DNA of 64,000 bases, taken from Flavobacterium sp. HBTb2-11-1. Its GTDB lineage: Bacteria > Bacteroidota > Bacteroidia > Flavobacteriales > Flavobacteriaceae. Positions within the stretch are counted from its first letter, which is position 1. Every line of letters starts with the position of its first letter. The stretch covers positions 310,001 to 374,000 of the forward strand of contig NZ_WUMO01000005.1 in the NCBI RefSeq assembly GCF_009826975.1. Reading direction: 5' to 3'. A model generated the notes under the pieces. That model did no database searches, had not been told where the DNA came from, and worked only from the letters and a program-made list of their open reading frames with translations. This document shows positions 9,710 to 18,420 of the stretch, one piece after another. Position numbers and translations under genes: made by a program.

Positions 9710-11689
9710 TTATTCTTGTCCTAAGTTTCTTAATTGTTTCAATTTATCCTTCCATACTTCAAGGCTTTCTTTGTGAATAGCGATGTTTTTACGTACTTCT
9801 GTAACTATTGAATTCTCTTTTTTAGCATTTTTTGTATTGGTAAAGAACTGAATGTTATTTTCCAATTGAAAAATTTCATTTTGCACTTCTTCAATTTTGC
9901 GCATGATAAAGATTTTTTCATTGTCTAATTTGCGCGTATCATTGCTGTCAGTTAGAGAATCAAGACGGTTTGCAAAACGCATCATTTCAGATTCTTTTTT
10001 GCTTAAGCTCAGTTTTTCAAAAAGAGCATCCAAGATTTTATTGAATTTTCCTTCGATGTGTCTTCTAGAAAAAGGAACTTTTCCGAATCCCTTCCAAGTT
10101 TCGATGTGCGCTTTTATAGCATCTAAGTCTGTTTTGTGTTCTCCAGTCAATTGGAAAGCTCTCAATACATCCAAATAGGCTTTTTTATTGTCAAAAGCTG
10201 CAACTTCTTCACTATTTTCCTCAGATTTGTGTTCTTTTAACTTGTCGAAATAATGGTTGCAGGCGTCCTTGAATTCTTTCCAGATTTTATCTGAATATTT
10301 TTTAGGGACATGACCAATTTGTTTCCATTCTTCCTGGATTTGTTTCATTACGGGAGTGGTAGCTTGAAAATCGGTGCTTTCCTGTAATTCTTTTGCTTTT
10401 GCAACTAGAGCCAGTTTTTTATTTAAGTTATCGTTTTGGTCTTTTTTAATGTCCTTGTAGAACGAATTCTTGAAAGCGTTGAAATTTCTAACTGCAGTTT
10501 TAAAAGCGGCCCAAGTTTCTTCATTCACTTCAGAAGGGACTTTTCCGGCTGCAAAAAACTCATTTCTTAAATCTTCTACTTTCTGGATTTGAACAAGCCA
10601 TTGTGAATGAGAGTTCACTTTTTCGCTTCCAAGCGCTTCGATTTTAGCAATGATCTCTTTTTTAACTTCAAGATTTTTTTGCTCATTTGCTCTTTGGCTT
10701 TCAAATAAAAGTTCTCGCTTATCGTGTATTTTTTTGGTCAGTTCGCTAAACTGATTCCAGATCGCATCACGATGTTCTTTAGAAACCGGTCCGATTTCTT
10801 CTTTCCAGATTCGGTGTAAATCCTGTAATTCACGGAAAGATTTATTGACATCAGCATCGTTTACCAATTCTTCAACGCGAGCTATAATTTTTTGTTTTAA
10901 TTCTAAGTTGTGTTTAAAATCTAAATCTCTAGCCTCACGATCTAAATGAAGATAATCGTAGAAGTTTTCTACGTGAAAATGGTAATTGTTCCAAACGTGA
11001 TTGTATTTGTCTTTTGGAATAGGACCTGCATTTTTCCATCTTTCTCTTAATTCATTAAAATGTTTAAGAGTGTCTTTGATATTTTCCTGCGGATTAATTA
11101 ATTCCTTTAATTCTTCAACAATAGCTAGACGATTATCTAAATTGGTTTTTAAATTGGTCTGTAAATGTTTAAAATGAGCATTTCTTTTCTCTCTAAAAAC
11201 ATTATAATATTCGTCAAATTTTGATTTTAAAGGAAGATGATATTCAAATTCTTCGTTAGGATCTGGATTAGAAGCTAAAAACTCTTCTTTTTTCTCCTCT
11301 ATAAGATGGTGATATTGTAATAGGAAAGCCTTTTTGATTTCTTCTATATGATCTTTTACAGACATTACTTTGTCTATATTCACCATTTTTTTAAGTTCAT
11401 CAACAAGAGCATCTAGAGAAAATGTATTGTAATCCTGCATAGGAATGTCGTGACGTTCCTTTAGCGTTTCGTCTTCGCTTTCAGCGGCGTTCGAATTGGT
11501 AATAACATCTAATGCTTCCTGATGAGCATCTCCTTGATTAGCTAATTCATTTTCAGTTTCTGAGGCCAAATCTTCGGTCAGAGTTTCAGAATCTGAGATT
11601 TCAATTGCATCATTTGCTATAGAATCATTTACTTCGATTCCAGTTTTTCCGTCTGCTTCATGCAGGTTATCATTCTTTTCTTCTAACAT
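9710..11689 (-). CDS. DUF349-repeat protein
   Basis: A 659-residue, highly charged, helical protein. After an acidic low-complexity N-terminus (about 1-110) come at least five repeats of about 70-75 residues, each carrying a W-K-x-x-G-x-V/I-P motif, for example RWKNAGPIPKDKY, IWKEEIGPVSKEHR, EFFAAGKVPSEV, EWKQIGHVPKKY and TWKGFGKVPFSRR. This is the DUF349 pattern, common and conserved in Bacteroidota but of unproven function. The C-terminus is a predicted coiled coil. It has its own promoter and terminator, so it is a single-gene unit. Family assignment is firm; the role is unknown. Confidence 0.93.
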   Translation of the reverse strand: MLEEKNDNLHEADGKTGIEVNDSIANDAIEISDSETLTEDLASETENELANQGDAHQEALDVITNSNAAESEDETLKERHDIPMQDYNTFSLDALVDELKKMVNIDKVMSVKDHIEEIKKAFLLQYHHLIEEKKEEFLASNPDPNEEFEYHLPLKSKFDEYYNVFREKRNAHFKHLQTNLKTNLDNRLAIVEELKELINPQENIKDTLKHFNELRERWKNAGPIPKDKYNHVWNNYHFHVENFYDYLHLDREARDLDFKHNLELKQKIIARVEELVNDADVNKSFRELQDLHRIWKEEIGPVSKEHRDAIWNQFSELTKKIHDKRELLFESQRANEQKNLEVKKEIIAKIEALGSEKVNSHSQWLVQIQKVEDLRNEFFAAGKVPSEVNEETWAAFKTAVRNFNAFKNSFYKDIKKDQNDNLNKKLALVAKAKELQESTDFQATTPVMKQIQEEWKQIGHVPKKYSDKIWKEFKDACNHYFDKLKEHKSEENSEEVAAFDNKKAYLDVLRAFQLTGEHKTDLDAIKAHIETWKGFGKVPFSRRHIEGKFNKILDALFEKLSLSKKESEMMRFANRLDSLTDSNDTRKLDNEKIFIMRKIEEVQNEIFQLENNIQFFTNTKNAKKENSIVTEVRKNIAIHKESLEVWKDKLKQLRNLGQE

Positions 11690-11724
11690 CTTAAAATGTA
11701 TAAGGTTTTTATTTTAAACAGTGC

Positions 11725-11755
11725 GAAAGATAGTAAAGGTGTTTCTAAATACAAA
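11725..11755 (-). promoter_or_regulatory. Promoter of the DUF349 gene
   Basis: On the minus strand TTTG (11755-11752), a 19-base spacer and TATCTTTC (11732-11725) form a near-consensus Bacteroidota promoter. Transcription would start about 30 bases before the ATG. Confidence 0.6.
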
Positions 11756-11937
11756 ATAAATCCTTTGTTTATACGCTTATTTGCAATGAAATTCTTATTG
11801 TTTAATTGAATTTAGCAGTATGATATATTAATTTTTGCTTTTTTAATTGATAAGTTAGAAATAATATTTTTGTGATTTTTTTAATGAAAAAATAGATGAA
11901 TCATAAAAATCGAATTTGAATCGGCAGTTTGTTTACG

Positions 11938-12690
11938 TTAAAACAAAACCAATAGCCCCACTTCCATACCAAAATTATATGACTTTTCACCTCCAAAAGC
12001 TACGCTAGGGTGTACATAAACTAAATTTGTAGGGGTGATTTTTCGGCCACATTCCATAAAAGCATTATTTTGAAAGCCGTCTAGAACGTAATTGTATCTA
12101 AAAGCTACATCTGTAGCGATCCAATTTTTACCAAAAAAATATAACAAATTGTTTTCTAGGAGAGTTACACTAACATCGCTTCGGTTGCTTGATCCTGCAA
12201 AACTTTGAGAATGTTCAAGAGTTGCAATCCATAAAAATTTCTTGTGATTAAAGTATTTGGCAAAAATACCAGCTGGAATAACCACCCATTTTCCAGTTCC
12301 GAAACTAGGATCTGAAGCAGAATTTGAGATAACACGAGTTCTAAGCCCAATTCCATCATTTTTTTTGAAATAGGGAATAAAGCTAAGTCCAGCGCCAATA
12401 TCACCAAGTCCAGTCTGATTGATGGAATTAGAATTGGTTGAAATTAAGGGCAAGTCAAATCTCAGATTCCAAGCTTTGTTGCCTATTGGCTGTAAAACAC
12501 GCAAATTTGTGGTATTAAACGAACCATTCTTGGTATCTAGATACTCATTGTATAGCAAGATAGTTTGTAGAAAGTAGTGATACCTGGGCTCGGCAAATGG
12601 ACTATTGCGTCTGTCTATATCTTCGTCTTGGGCTGATGCAAGAACTGTAATAAGAAAAAAAATGCTAAAGTAAAGTAATTGTTTCTTCAT
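11938..12690 (-). CDS. Outer-membrane beta-barrel-like protein of unknown function
   Basis: A 250-residue protein with a Sec signal peptide (MKKQLLYFSIFFLITVLASAQ). The mature part alternates hydrophobic and polar residues in strand-like stretches and ends in GLLVLF, with a terminal aromatic residue as in outer-membrane barrels. I chose the ATG at 12690; the frame extends to a TTG at 12702 but that only adds MQTV before the signal. It sits 54 bases downstream of aroE on the same strand. The barrel assignment is from composition and pattern only. Confidence 0.75.
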   Translation of the reverse strand: MKKQLLYFSIFFLITVLASAQDEDIDRRNSPFAEPRYHYFLQTILLYNEYLDTKNGSFNTTNLRVLQPIGNKAWNLRFDLPLISTNSNSINQTGLGDIGAGLSFIPYFKKNDGIGLRTRVISNSASDPSFGTGKWVVIPAGIFAKYFNHKKFLWIATLEHSQSFAGSSNRSDVSVTLLENNLLYFFGKNWIATDVAFRYNYVLDGFQNNAFMECGRKITPTNLVYVHPSVAFGGEKSYNFGMEVGLLVLF

Positions 12691-12744
12691 AACTGTCTGC
12701 AAATGAGTAGACTAATTTACGAAAATTACTTTAACATTTTAATT

Positions 12745-13497
12745 TTATTTGTTCCAGATTTTCCAAGCTTTTTCGGCCTGAAAAATAAGCATATCATGTC
12801 CATTTTTAATTACAGCACCTTTTTCTTTCGCTTTTCGCAAGAAAGTGGTTTCTGCTGGATTATAGATTAAATCGTAAGCAATATGTTTTTCTGTAAAAAA
12901 CTCGTAAGGCAAATTCGGACAAGCTTCAACATTCGGACTTGTTCCAACTGGGGTGCAATTAATTATAATTTGAAAATTATCAAAAGTAGTAGCGTTAATC
13001 AAATCATAATCAATTATGTTTTCTTTTGCTTCGCGCGAAACAAAAGTGTACGGAATGTCTAATTCGTCCAAAGCAAAAGCAACACCTTTAGAAGCGCCTC
13101 CTGTTCCCAAAATAAGAGCTTTTTTATGATGAGGCTCCAATAGTGGTTTTAAAGACTTCTTAAATCCATAATAATCGGTGTTGTAGCCTTTTAATTTACC
13201 ATTTTTGGTAAATTTAATGGTATTGACAGCGCCAATTAGAGCAGCTTTTTTTGATAATTTATCCAAGAAAGGAATAACTTGTTCTTTGTACGGAATAGTA
13301 ACATTTAACCCTTTTAAATCTGGATTATTTTTAATTAATTCTGTGAAGTAATTAATCTCAGAAATGTCAAAATTCTCGTAGCTGTTACCAGCAAAAACTT
13401 CATTGTTAAATTTCTCTGTAAAATAACCTTTTGAAAAAGAGTAGCTTATGTTGCGTCCCAATAATCCAAAACGTCTTCTTAATAAAATATCAACCAT
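12745..13497 (-). CDS. aroE: Shikimate dehydrogenase
   Basis: A 250-residue NADP-dependent shikimate dehydrogenase that reduces 3-dehydroshikimate to shikimate in aromatic amino-acid synthesis. The substrate-binding SYSFSK lies at 18-23. The catalytic lysine lies in NVTIPYKEQV near 64-73. The dinucleotide-binding loop is LGTGGASKGVAFAL near 128-141, and INCTPVGTSP follows near 180. It starts 2 bases after the stop of the TPR gene, so the two form a tight operon. A slightly later start (Arg-rich MVDILLRR is unusual) cannot be excluded. Confidence 0.95.
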   Translation of the reverse strand: MVDILLRRRFGLLGRNISYSFSKGYFTEKFNNEVFAGNSYENFDISEINYFTELIKNNPDLKGLNVTIPYKEQVIPFLDKLSKKAALIGAVNTIKFTKNGKLKGYNTDYYGFKKSLKPLLEPHHKKALILGTGGASKGVAFALDELDIPYTFVSREAKENIIDYDLINATTFDNFQIIINCTPVGTSPNVEACPNLPYEFFTEKHIAYDLIYNPAETTFLRKAKEKGAVIKNGHDMLIFQAEKAWKIWNK

Positions 13498-13499
13498 TC

Positions 13500-14894
13500 T
13501 TATTTACGATGTTTTTCTATATAATTTTTTATTGTTTTTTTAGTCCAAACTACAGGAAACAAATCTTCTATCAAGATATAATTGTCAAAGTTTAAACGTA
13601 AGCCATTGCTTAAGTGGAATTTAGCTTTTGTGTTGTCTTGAATCATAAAATACAATCCCGCTAAACGGTATTCGATTTCATTTTCTTCAGGGAAATATTC
13701 TGTAGCCTGCAACAAAGTCTGGATAGCAGTTTCAAATTCTCCTAAAAACTGAAGAATATCAACCCAATATAACCAAGTGTCTAATGCATAATCTCCAAAT
13801 TCAACCGCTTTTCTGAAACCAAATTCGGCTTCTTCAAAGAAATTCATTTGTTTATTGATTGTAGCATATCTTTTCCAGTACAAACGATTCTGATTGTCTA
13901 TTGCCAAGGCTTTGTTGACAAAAAACAATGCTTTCTGATAGTTTTTCTGGCGAAGATGAAAATCTGTTATGGCAATCCAGCCTTTATCTAAAAGCGGATC
14001 TTCGTGTACAGTCTGATTATAATATTGGATTGCTTTTGCTAAATTTCCAAGTTTTTCGTAACATTTTCCAATTCGCAACAGAGCATACGAAGTCGCATCG
14101 TCCAATTCGATGGTTCTATTATAGCTTTCAATTGCTTCATTGTATTTTTTAAGGCGTTCATAAGCTTTCGCTTTTTCCATAAAAGCTCCTAAAAATTCAT
14201 CATCAATCAGCGTTGCATAATCAAATGCGCGAATGGCATTTTCGTATTCTTTTACGCCATAATGAAGACGTCCAAGCTGATGCCAAGCAATTTCGCTGTA
14301 CGGATTTCTGTTGATATATTCGTTAAGATATACAATAGCTTCTTGGTTTTGATCTAAAAATTCAAAACAATACACTACGTTATAGAGAGCAGATTGATCT
14401 TCTAAGTCTTCTTCAAGACATTTGATAAAACTGTCCTTTGCAAGCTCGAGATTATCCATAAAAAGATACTCCATTCCAATCAAATTATACACATCAGCAT
14501 AATCATCAGTATATTGAAGAGCAATTTTTAACAGTTCAACTGCTTTTTCGTGCTGATCTCTTTTGGAACAGATATTGGCTTTCTGGATATAGATTTCCTC
14601 GTTGTTAGGTTCAATTGCGTATAACTCATTCAAAAGCTTTTCAGCAATGTCGAGTTTGTCATCATAAACTAGCATTTCTACTTGTACTAATTTTAAGCCT
14701 GTAGATTTTGGATGCTGGTCTAATGCAAGTTTTAAGGCCTTTTTTGCTAAATTAGCCTTACCTATGTCTAAATAATGAAGAATTATTTCTTCGAATTCTT
14801 CAGAATCAAAAAAGAGTACTTTGTTGGTTTTTAACATCGACTCAAATTTGGATAGGGATAGGTTATAATCTTCTTCTTCGTTGCTTAATTGCAT
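13500..14894 (-). CDS. Cytoplasmic tetratricopeptide-repeat protein
   Basis: A 464-residue protein with about eleven TPR-like units running almost end to end, for example ALYNVVYCFEFLDQNQEAI, AWHQLGRLHYGVKEYENAIR, ALLRIGKCYEKLGNLAKAIQ and GWIAITDFHLRQKNYQKAL. There is no signal peptide, so it is probably a cytoplasmic adaptor. It is the first gene of a two-gene unit with aroE, a pairing that appears to be conserved in flavobacteria. The partner protein is unknown. Confidence 0.88.
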   Translation of the reverse strand: MQLSNEEEDYNLSLSKFESMLKTNKVLFFDSEEFEEIILHYLDIGKANLAKKALKLALDQHPKSTGLKLVQVEMLVYDDKLDIAEKLLNELYAIEPNNEEIYIQKANICSKRDQHEKAVELLKIALQYTDDYADVYNLIGMEYLFMDNLELAKDSFIKCLEEDLEDQSALYNVVYCFEFLDQNQEAIVYLNEYINRNPYSEIAWHQLGRLHYGVKEYENAIRAFDYATLIDDEFLGAFMEKAKAYERLKKYNEAIESYNRTIELDDATSYALLRIGKCYEKLGNLAKAIQYYNQTVHEDPLLDKGWIAITDFHLRQKNYQKALFFVNKALAIDNQNRLYWKRYATINKQMNFFEEAEFGFRKAVEFGDYALDTWLYWVDILQFLGEFETAIQTLLQATEYFPEENEIEYRLAGLYFMIQDNTKAKFHLSNGLRLNFDNYILIEDLFPVVWTKKTIKNYIEKHRK

Positions 14895-14908
14895 ACTTCG
14901 TATATTTG
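14881..14908 (+). promoter_or_regulatory. Plus-strand promoter-like sequence facing away from the TPR gene
   Basis: TTG (14881-14883), a 17-base spacer and TATATTTG (14901-14908) match the Bacteroidota promoter consensus exactly. It points into the 266-base gap that carries the small ORF at 14995-15099; no known gene lies downstream on this strand before the convergent aminotransferase. Confidence 0.5.
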
Positions 14909-14994
14909 AAATTAGCCTGTTATAAATTTAGGCAACCATATAATCGCTGTAAGGATAAGAAATTAATTGTTTTGAACAATTTAATTAACAATAT

Positions 14995-15099
14995 ATGGCG
15001 TTTTTTATTCTATTTTGGGAAGAAATCTCTTTTATTCTTAAGGGATTAGCTTCGGTTTTCTCATTTTTTTATTTGTATCGGAAGATTTTTTTAAAATAG
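14995..15099 (+). CDS. Possible 34-residue small hydrophobic protein
   Basis: An ATG-started ORF of 34 codons encodes a hydrophobic, aromatic-rich peptide (begins MAFFILFWEEISFILKGL, ends YLYRKIFLK) that could span or coat a membrane, with a positively charged C-terminus. Support is contextual: a consensus promoter at 14881-14908 would start transcription about 80 bases upstream, and an inverted repeat resembling a terminator spans the stop codon. No homology is known to me. The alternative is a small non-coding RNA or chance. Confidence 0.35.
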   Translation: MAFFILFWEEISFILKGLASVFSFFYLYRKIFLK

Positions 15100-15127
15100 A
15101 AATTGAGCTTTAATTTCTGTCTATTTT
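15093..15127 (+). terminator. Weak terminator-like inverted repeat after the small ORF
   Basis: AAAATAG and AGAAATT on the left can pair with AATTTCT and CTATTTT on the right around a GAGCTT loop. It is AT-rich and so weak, but it could serve either the small ORF or the convergent aminotransferase gene. Confidence 0.35.
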
Positions 15128-15160
15128 ATTAAAAACAGCGCTCAAAATAATTTTTTATAT

Positions 15161-16351
15161 TTAGTTGTTCTTCTTCATTATTTCATCCATCACTTCTAAA
15201 ATAATCGCGCATCCTTCTCTAATTTCGTCTTCAGAAATGGTCAAAGGAGGTGTAATTCGTATGGCGCATCCTTCAAATAAAAGCCAGAATAAAATAAGTC
15301 CTCTGTCTTGACAGGTTAAAATGACTTCGTTTGTAATGTCTGCCGATTCTGTCATGGCGGCAAGCATTAATCCTTTTCCTCTAACTTCTGTAATCAAAGG
15401 ATGTACCAAAAGCGATCTGAAGAGTTTTTCCTTCTCTAGTGTTTCTGCCATTAAATTTGTTTCAGTTAATTCTTGCAAAGTAGCGAGACAAGCTGACGCA
15501 ATGACAGGATGGCCTCCAAAAGTGGTTATATGTCCTAATTTTGGGTTTTCGGTTAAAAGATCCATTTTTTCAGCAGAAGCGGTAAAAGCGCCAACCGGCA
15601 TTCCGCCGCCCATTCCTTTACCCATAACAACAATGTCTGGAACAACATCATAATTTTGGAAACCAAAAAGTTTTCCCGTTCTTCCAAAACCTGGTTGGAT
15701 TTCATCAACAATCATTAATGCTCCAACCTCATCGCAGCGTTTGCGGACTTTCTGTAAAAAGTTATTTTCTGGCTGAATAAAACCTGCGCCTCCTTGAATG
15801 GTTTCTAAAAGAATTGCGGCTGTTCGAGTAGTTATTTTTTGCAGATCTTCTTCATTATTGAAAGTGATAAAATCAACGTCTGGAAGCAAAGGTCTAAAAG
15901 CCTGTTTGCGTTCTTCAAACCCCATAACACTCATAGACCCCATAGTGTTTCCGTGATAAGCGTTGTGGCAAGAAATAAGCTGGCTGCGTCCTGTAACTCG
16001 TTTGGCTAATTTTAAAGAGCCTTCAATCGCTTCAGTGCCAGAATTAACCAAATAGGTTTTGTTTAAAGATTCTGGAAGCAGAGAAGCCATCATTTTGCAA
16101 TATTGAACGGCTGGGCTTTGAGAATATTCACCGTAAACCATTACGTGCGAATATTTGTCCAACTGATCTTTTATGGCTTGATTGACTCTCGGATGCTGAT
16201 GTCCTAAAGTGCAAGCCGAAACTCCGGCAACAAAATCTAAATATTTTTTATCGTTTGTGTCGTAAATGTATGAGCCAATGGCGTGCGAAACTTCAATTCC
16301 CAGTGGGTAAGGAGAAGTTTGCGCTTGGTATTTTATAAAATCTGGATTCAT
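15161..16351 (-). CDS. Class III PLP-dependent aminotransferase
   Basis: A 396-residue aminotransferase of the acetylornithine/4-aminobutyrate type. Visible motifs are the phosphate-binding NSGTEAIEGSLKLA near 102-115, the metal/PLP-ring motif VDEIQPGFGRTG near 219-230, and the PLP lysine in VMGKGMGGGMPVGAF near 243-257. The substrate cannot be told from sequence alone. The neighbouring gene encodes an envelope-assembly protein, so context does not resolve it. A CTTAG-type periodic repeat lies directly upstream of the start codon. Confidence 0.88.
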   Translation of the reverse strand: MNPDFIKYQAQTSPYPLGIEVSHAIGSYIYDTNDKKYLDFVAGVSACTLGHQHPRVNQAIKDQLDKYSHVMVYGEYSQSPAVQYCKMMASLLPESLNKTYLVNSGTEAIEGSLKLAKRVTGRSQLISCHNAYHGNTMGSMSVMGFEERKQAFRPLLPDVDFITFNNEEDLQKITTRTAAILLETIQGGAGFIQPENNFLQKVRKRCDEVGALMIVDEIQPGFGRTGKLFGFQNYDVVPDIVVMGKGMGGGMPVGAFTASAEKMDLLTENPKLGHITTFGGHPVIASACLATLQELTETNLMAETLEKEKLFRSLLVHPLITEVRGKGLMLAAMTESADITNEVILTCQDRGLILFWLLFEGCAIRITPPLTISEDEIREGCAIILEVMDEIMKKNN

Positions 16352-16359
16352 TTTTTTAA

Positions 16360-16395
16360 GCTTCTAAGTTGCTGAGATGCTAAGATTCTAAGTAG
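16360..16395 (-). repeat. CTTAG periodic repeat before the aminotransferase start
   Basis: Read on the minus strand, CTTAG/CTCAG units recur every 8-9 bases (TTAGAATCTTAGCATCTCAG). The repeat ends 9 bases before the start codon. A very similar arrangement precedes ackA at 57307-57339, and a third copy lies at 40075-40117. Confidence 0.7.
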
Positions 16396-16462
16396 TCAGA
16401 GTTAAGTTTTGAGTAAAGCGCTGCACTGAACACTGAGACTGAAAACTGTCACTGAGGCTGAA

Positions 16463-18139
16463 TTACTTATTTTTAGTTTTCGTATCTGTCTTAGCAGCAG
16501 GGTTTTTCTTATCGTAATTTAAAGTTTCTTTCCTGACTTTCAACGGAACGTTTTTGCCTTTTTCTTCCTCATCTTTTCCTTGTTTAATCAGTTTTTCGTT
16601 TTCTTCGTTTTCCTCTGCGGTAAAAATATCGTCTTTCGATTTTATTCTTTCGTCACCACGCCATTTCATTCCTCGCAGTTTTCTAGCATTTTCAGGAAGT
16701 TCATCTTCGGGGAAAATATCCCCGTCGACTTTATTGAAAAACGTAATCGTTTCAATGGCGTTGTTTTCCAATATCATATTGATTTTACTACTGACATTTT
16801 TATTGATTCCGATCAGTTCATTGGTGTCATTCCGCATATAATAAATTACCTCGGTGTTTTTGATTACATCAATATCATGAAGTTTTCCATCCCGGAATTT
16901 TCCAAACAAATTGAGTCCCTTGACCTGATTGAATCCTGTTCCAAGCGTATCCTTGGATAAAACAAAAGTGTTGTTCAGTACTTTCAAAGAGTCAATTTTT
17001 CTCGTTTTATTATCGCCAATCAAGTGCATTACATCGCCTGTAATCTGGCTTTCGCCATTCCAAAGAATCGGATTTCCGATCAACTTCGTTAAGGCTATTT
17101 TGGAATCAGAATGTATTGAGTCGCATTTACCGCTCATATCTGTTTTGTAAAAACGAACATTTTTATATGCTCTCAAAATTCTTTCTCCTTCTTTTCCCGT
17201 AACCATTAACTTTTGTCCGTGAATGTAAACTGAGTCATTTTCAACTAGATTTACAGCAACAGCCCTTTTGGTTACAAACATTGAATCTTTTAGTTTGTAA
17301 AGCTCTGCATAATGGCCTTTTACGATTCCTTTATTTATAGAATCGGTTATTTTTACATTTCGTGTTGCCGAAGCAAATTCGGTATTTCGATTATAAAATA
17401 AACTATCGCCTTCTATACGCCTGTCGTCATACTTGATGTATGATTTTCGTAGAAAATGCGCTAAGTTTTTCTTCGTATCATAAAAACCTTTTTCGGTATA
17501 AATGTAATTGGCTTTACTTGTAATAGTTGAAGGCCCAAGAAGATACGTATGTCCAGAATTACTATAATAATCCAAATGGTTTGATTTAATCACATACTTC
17601 GGATTCGTAATTGTAACTTCAGTTAAAAACTGGAATTTCTTTTCTTTTACAAAATACCTTCCAGATTTGCTTACCAAAGTATTGTCTTTGTTTATGATAG
17701 TACCTTTGGTGTTGTAAAATGCTTCCTGAACATTTCTGTCAAAATTAATAGTATCAGTCTGCAGAGTAGCATCTGGTGAAGTTAAAACGGCATTTCCTGT
17801 AGCAAAAGCTTTTTTTGCATTACCGCTATATTCAGCATATTTACTATTCAGAAACAAAGTATCTCCTTGTACTAATTGCACATTTCCGAATGCTTTTAGA
17901 TAATTCTCTTTTTGAAAAAAATAGGCTTTATTGCAAGTTAATACGACACCATCATGATTTACTTTTACGTTTCCAGTAAGTAAAAGCGCATCTGGCACAT
18001 TAACCTGATCGACATCAGAAAAGTCAGCATTCTCGATGACGATTGTTTTTGGGGTTTGTGCAGTTTTTTTGGCCTGCGCAGAAATAAATTGTACGCTAAG
18101 AAACAGACAATAGAATATGAAAAAGAGTGATTTCTTCAA
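16463..18139 (-). CDS. OstA/LptA-like periplasmic protein of lipopolysaccharide export
   Basis: A 558-residue secreted protein with a signal peptide (KKSLFFIFYCLFLSVQFISAQA) and many short beta-strand repeats of the OstA type, in which units such as DALLLTGNVKVNHDGVVLTC resemble LptA, which bridges lipopolysaccharide across the periplasm. It is much longer than enterobacterial LptA, as is usual for Bacteroidota OstA-like proteins, and ends in a Lys/Glu-rich tail. The only start in front of the signal peptide is a TTG at 18139; a -7 element ends 16 bases upstream of it, supporting that start. The LPS role is by family similarity. Confidence 0.85.
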   Translation of the reverse strand: MKKSLFFIFYCLFLSVQFISAQAKKTAQTPKTIVIENADFSDVDQVNVPDALLLTGNVKVNHDGVVLTCNKAYFFQKENYLKAFGNVQLVQGDTLFLNSKYAEYSGNAKKAFATGNAVLTSPDATLQTDTINFDRNVQEAFYNTKGTIINKDNTLVSKSGRYFVKEKKFQFLTEVTITNPKYVIKSNHLDYYSNSGHTYLLGPSTITSKANYIYTEKGFYDTKKNLAHFLRKSYIKYDDRRIEGDSLFYNRNTEFASATRNVKITDSINKGIVKGHYAELYKLKDSMFVTKRAVAVNLVENDSVYIHGQKLMVTGKEGERILRAYKNVRFYKTDMSGKCDSIHSDSKIALTKLIGNPILWNGESQITGDVMHLIGDNKTRKIDSLKVLNNTFVLSKDTLGTGFNQVKGLNLFGKFRDGKLHDIDVIKNTEVIYYMRNDTNELIGINKNVSSKINMILENNAIETITFFNKVDGDIFPEDELPENARKLRGMKWRGDERIKSKDDIFTAEENEENEKLIKQGKDEEEKGKNVPLKVRKETLNYDKKNPAAKTDTKTKNK

Positions 18140-18155
18140 CTGATTAAATTTTTGT

Positions 18156-18163
18156 CAAATTTA
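18156..18163 (-). promoter_or_regulatory. Candidate -7 element of the ostA-like gene
   Basis: The minus strand reads TAAATTTG, an exact TAnnTTTG match, placed so that RNA would begin about 11 bases before the TTG start codon. The 281-base gap to the GH13 gene shows no other clear signal. Confidence 0.45.
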
Positions 18164-18420
18164 TAAAAAAGGTTAGAACATGTGGTCGATATTAGGATTA
18201 ATTTATAATAAGTCATTAACAGTCTAAAGTAGGATTTAAGTGCTATTTAATTTTTCAACAAAAACTCAAACTCTCACGTTGTAGTAGTTGTTTTTTAAAC
18301 TGAAAACATTGTAAATTAGATAAATCGTTTTCGGAGTTTTAAAAAATGAGCTATTTTTAGAAAATTGTTTTGATATTTTTTGAATCAGAACCAAAGAGAT
18401 AAGTTAAGAATAGCTAAAAT

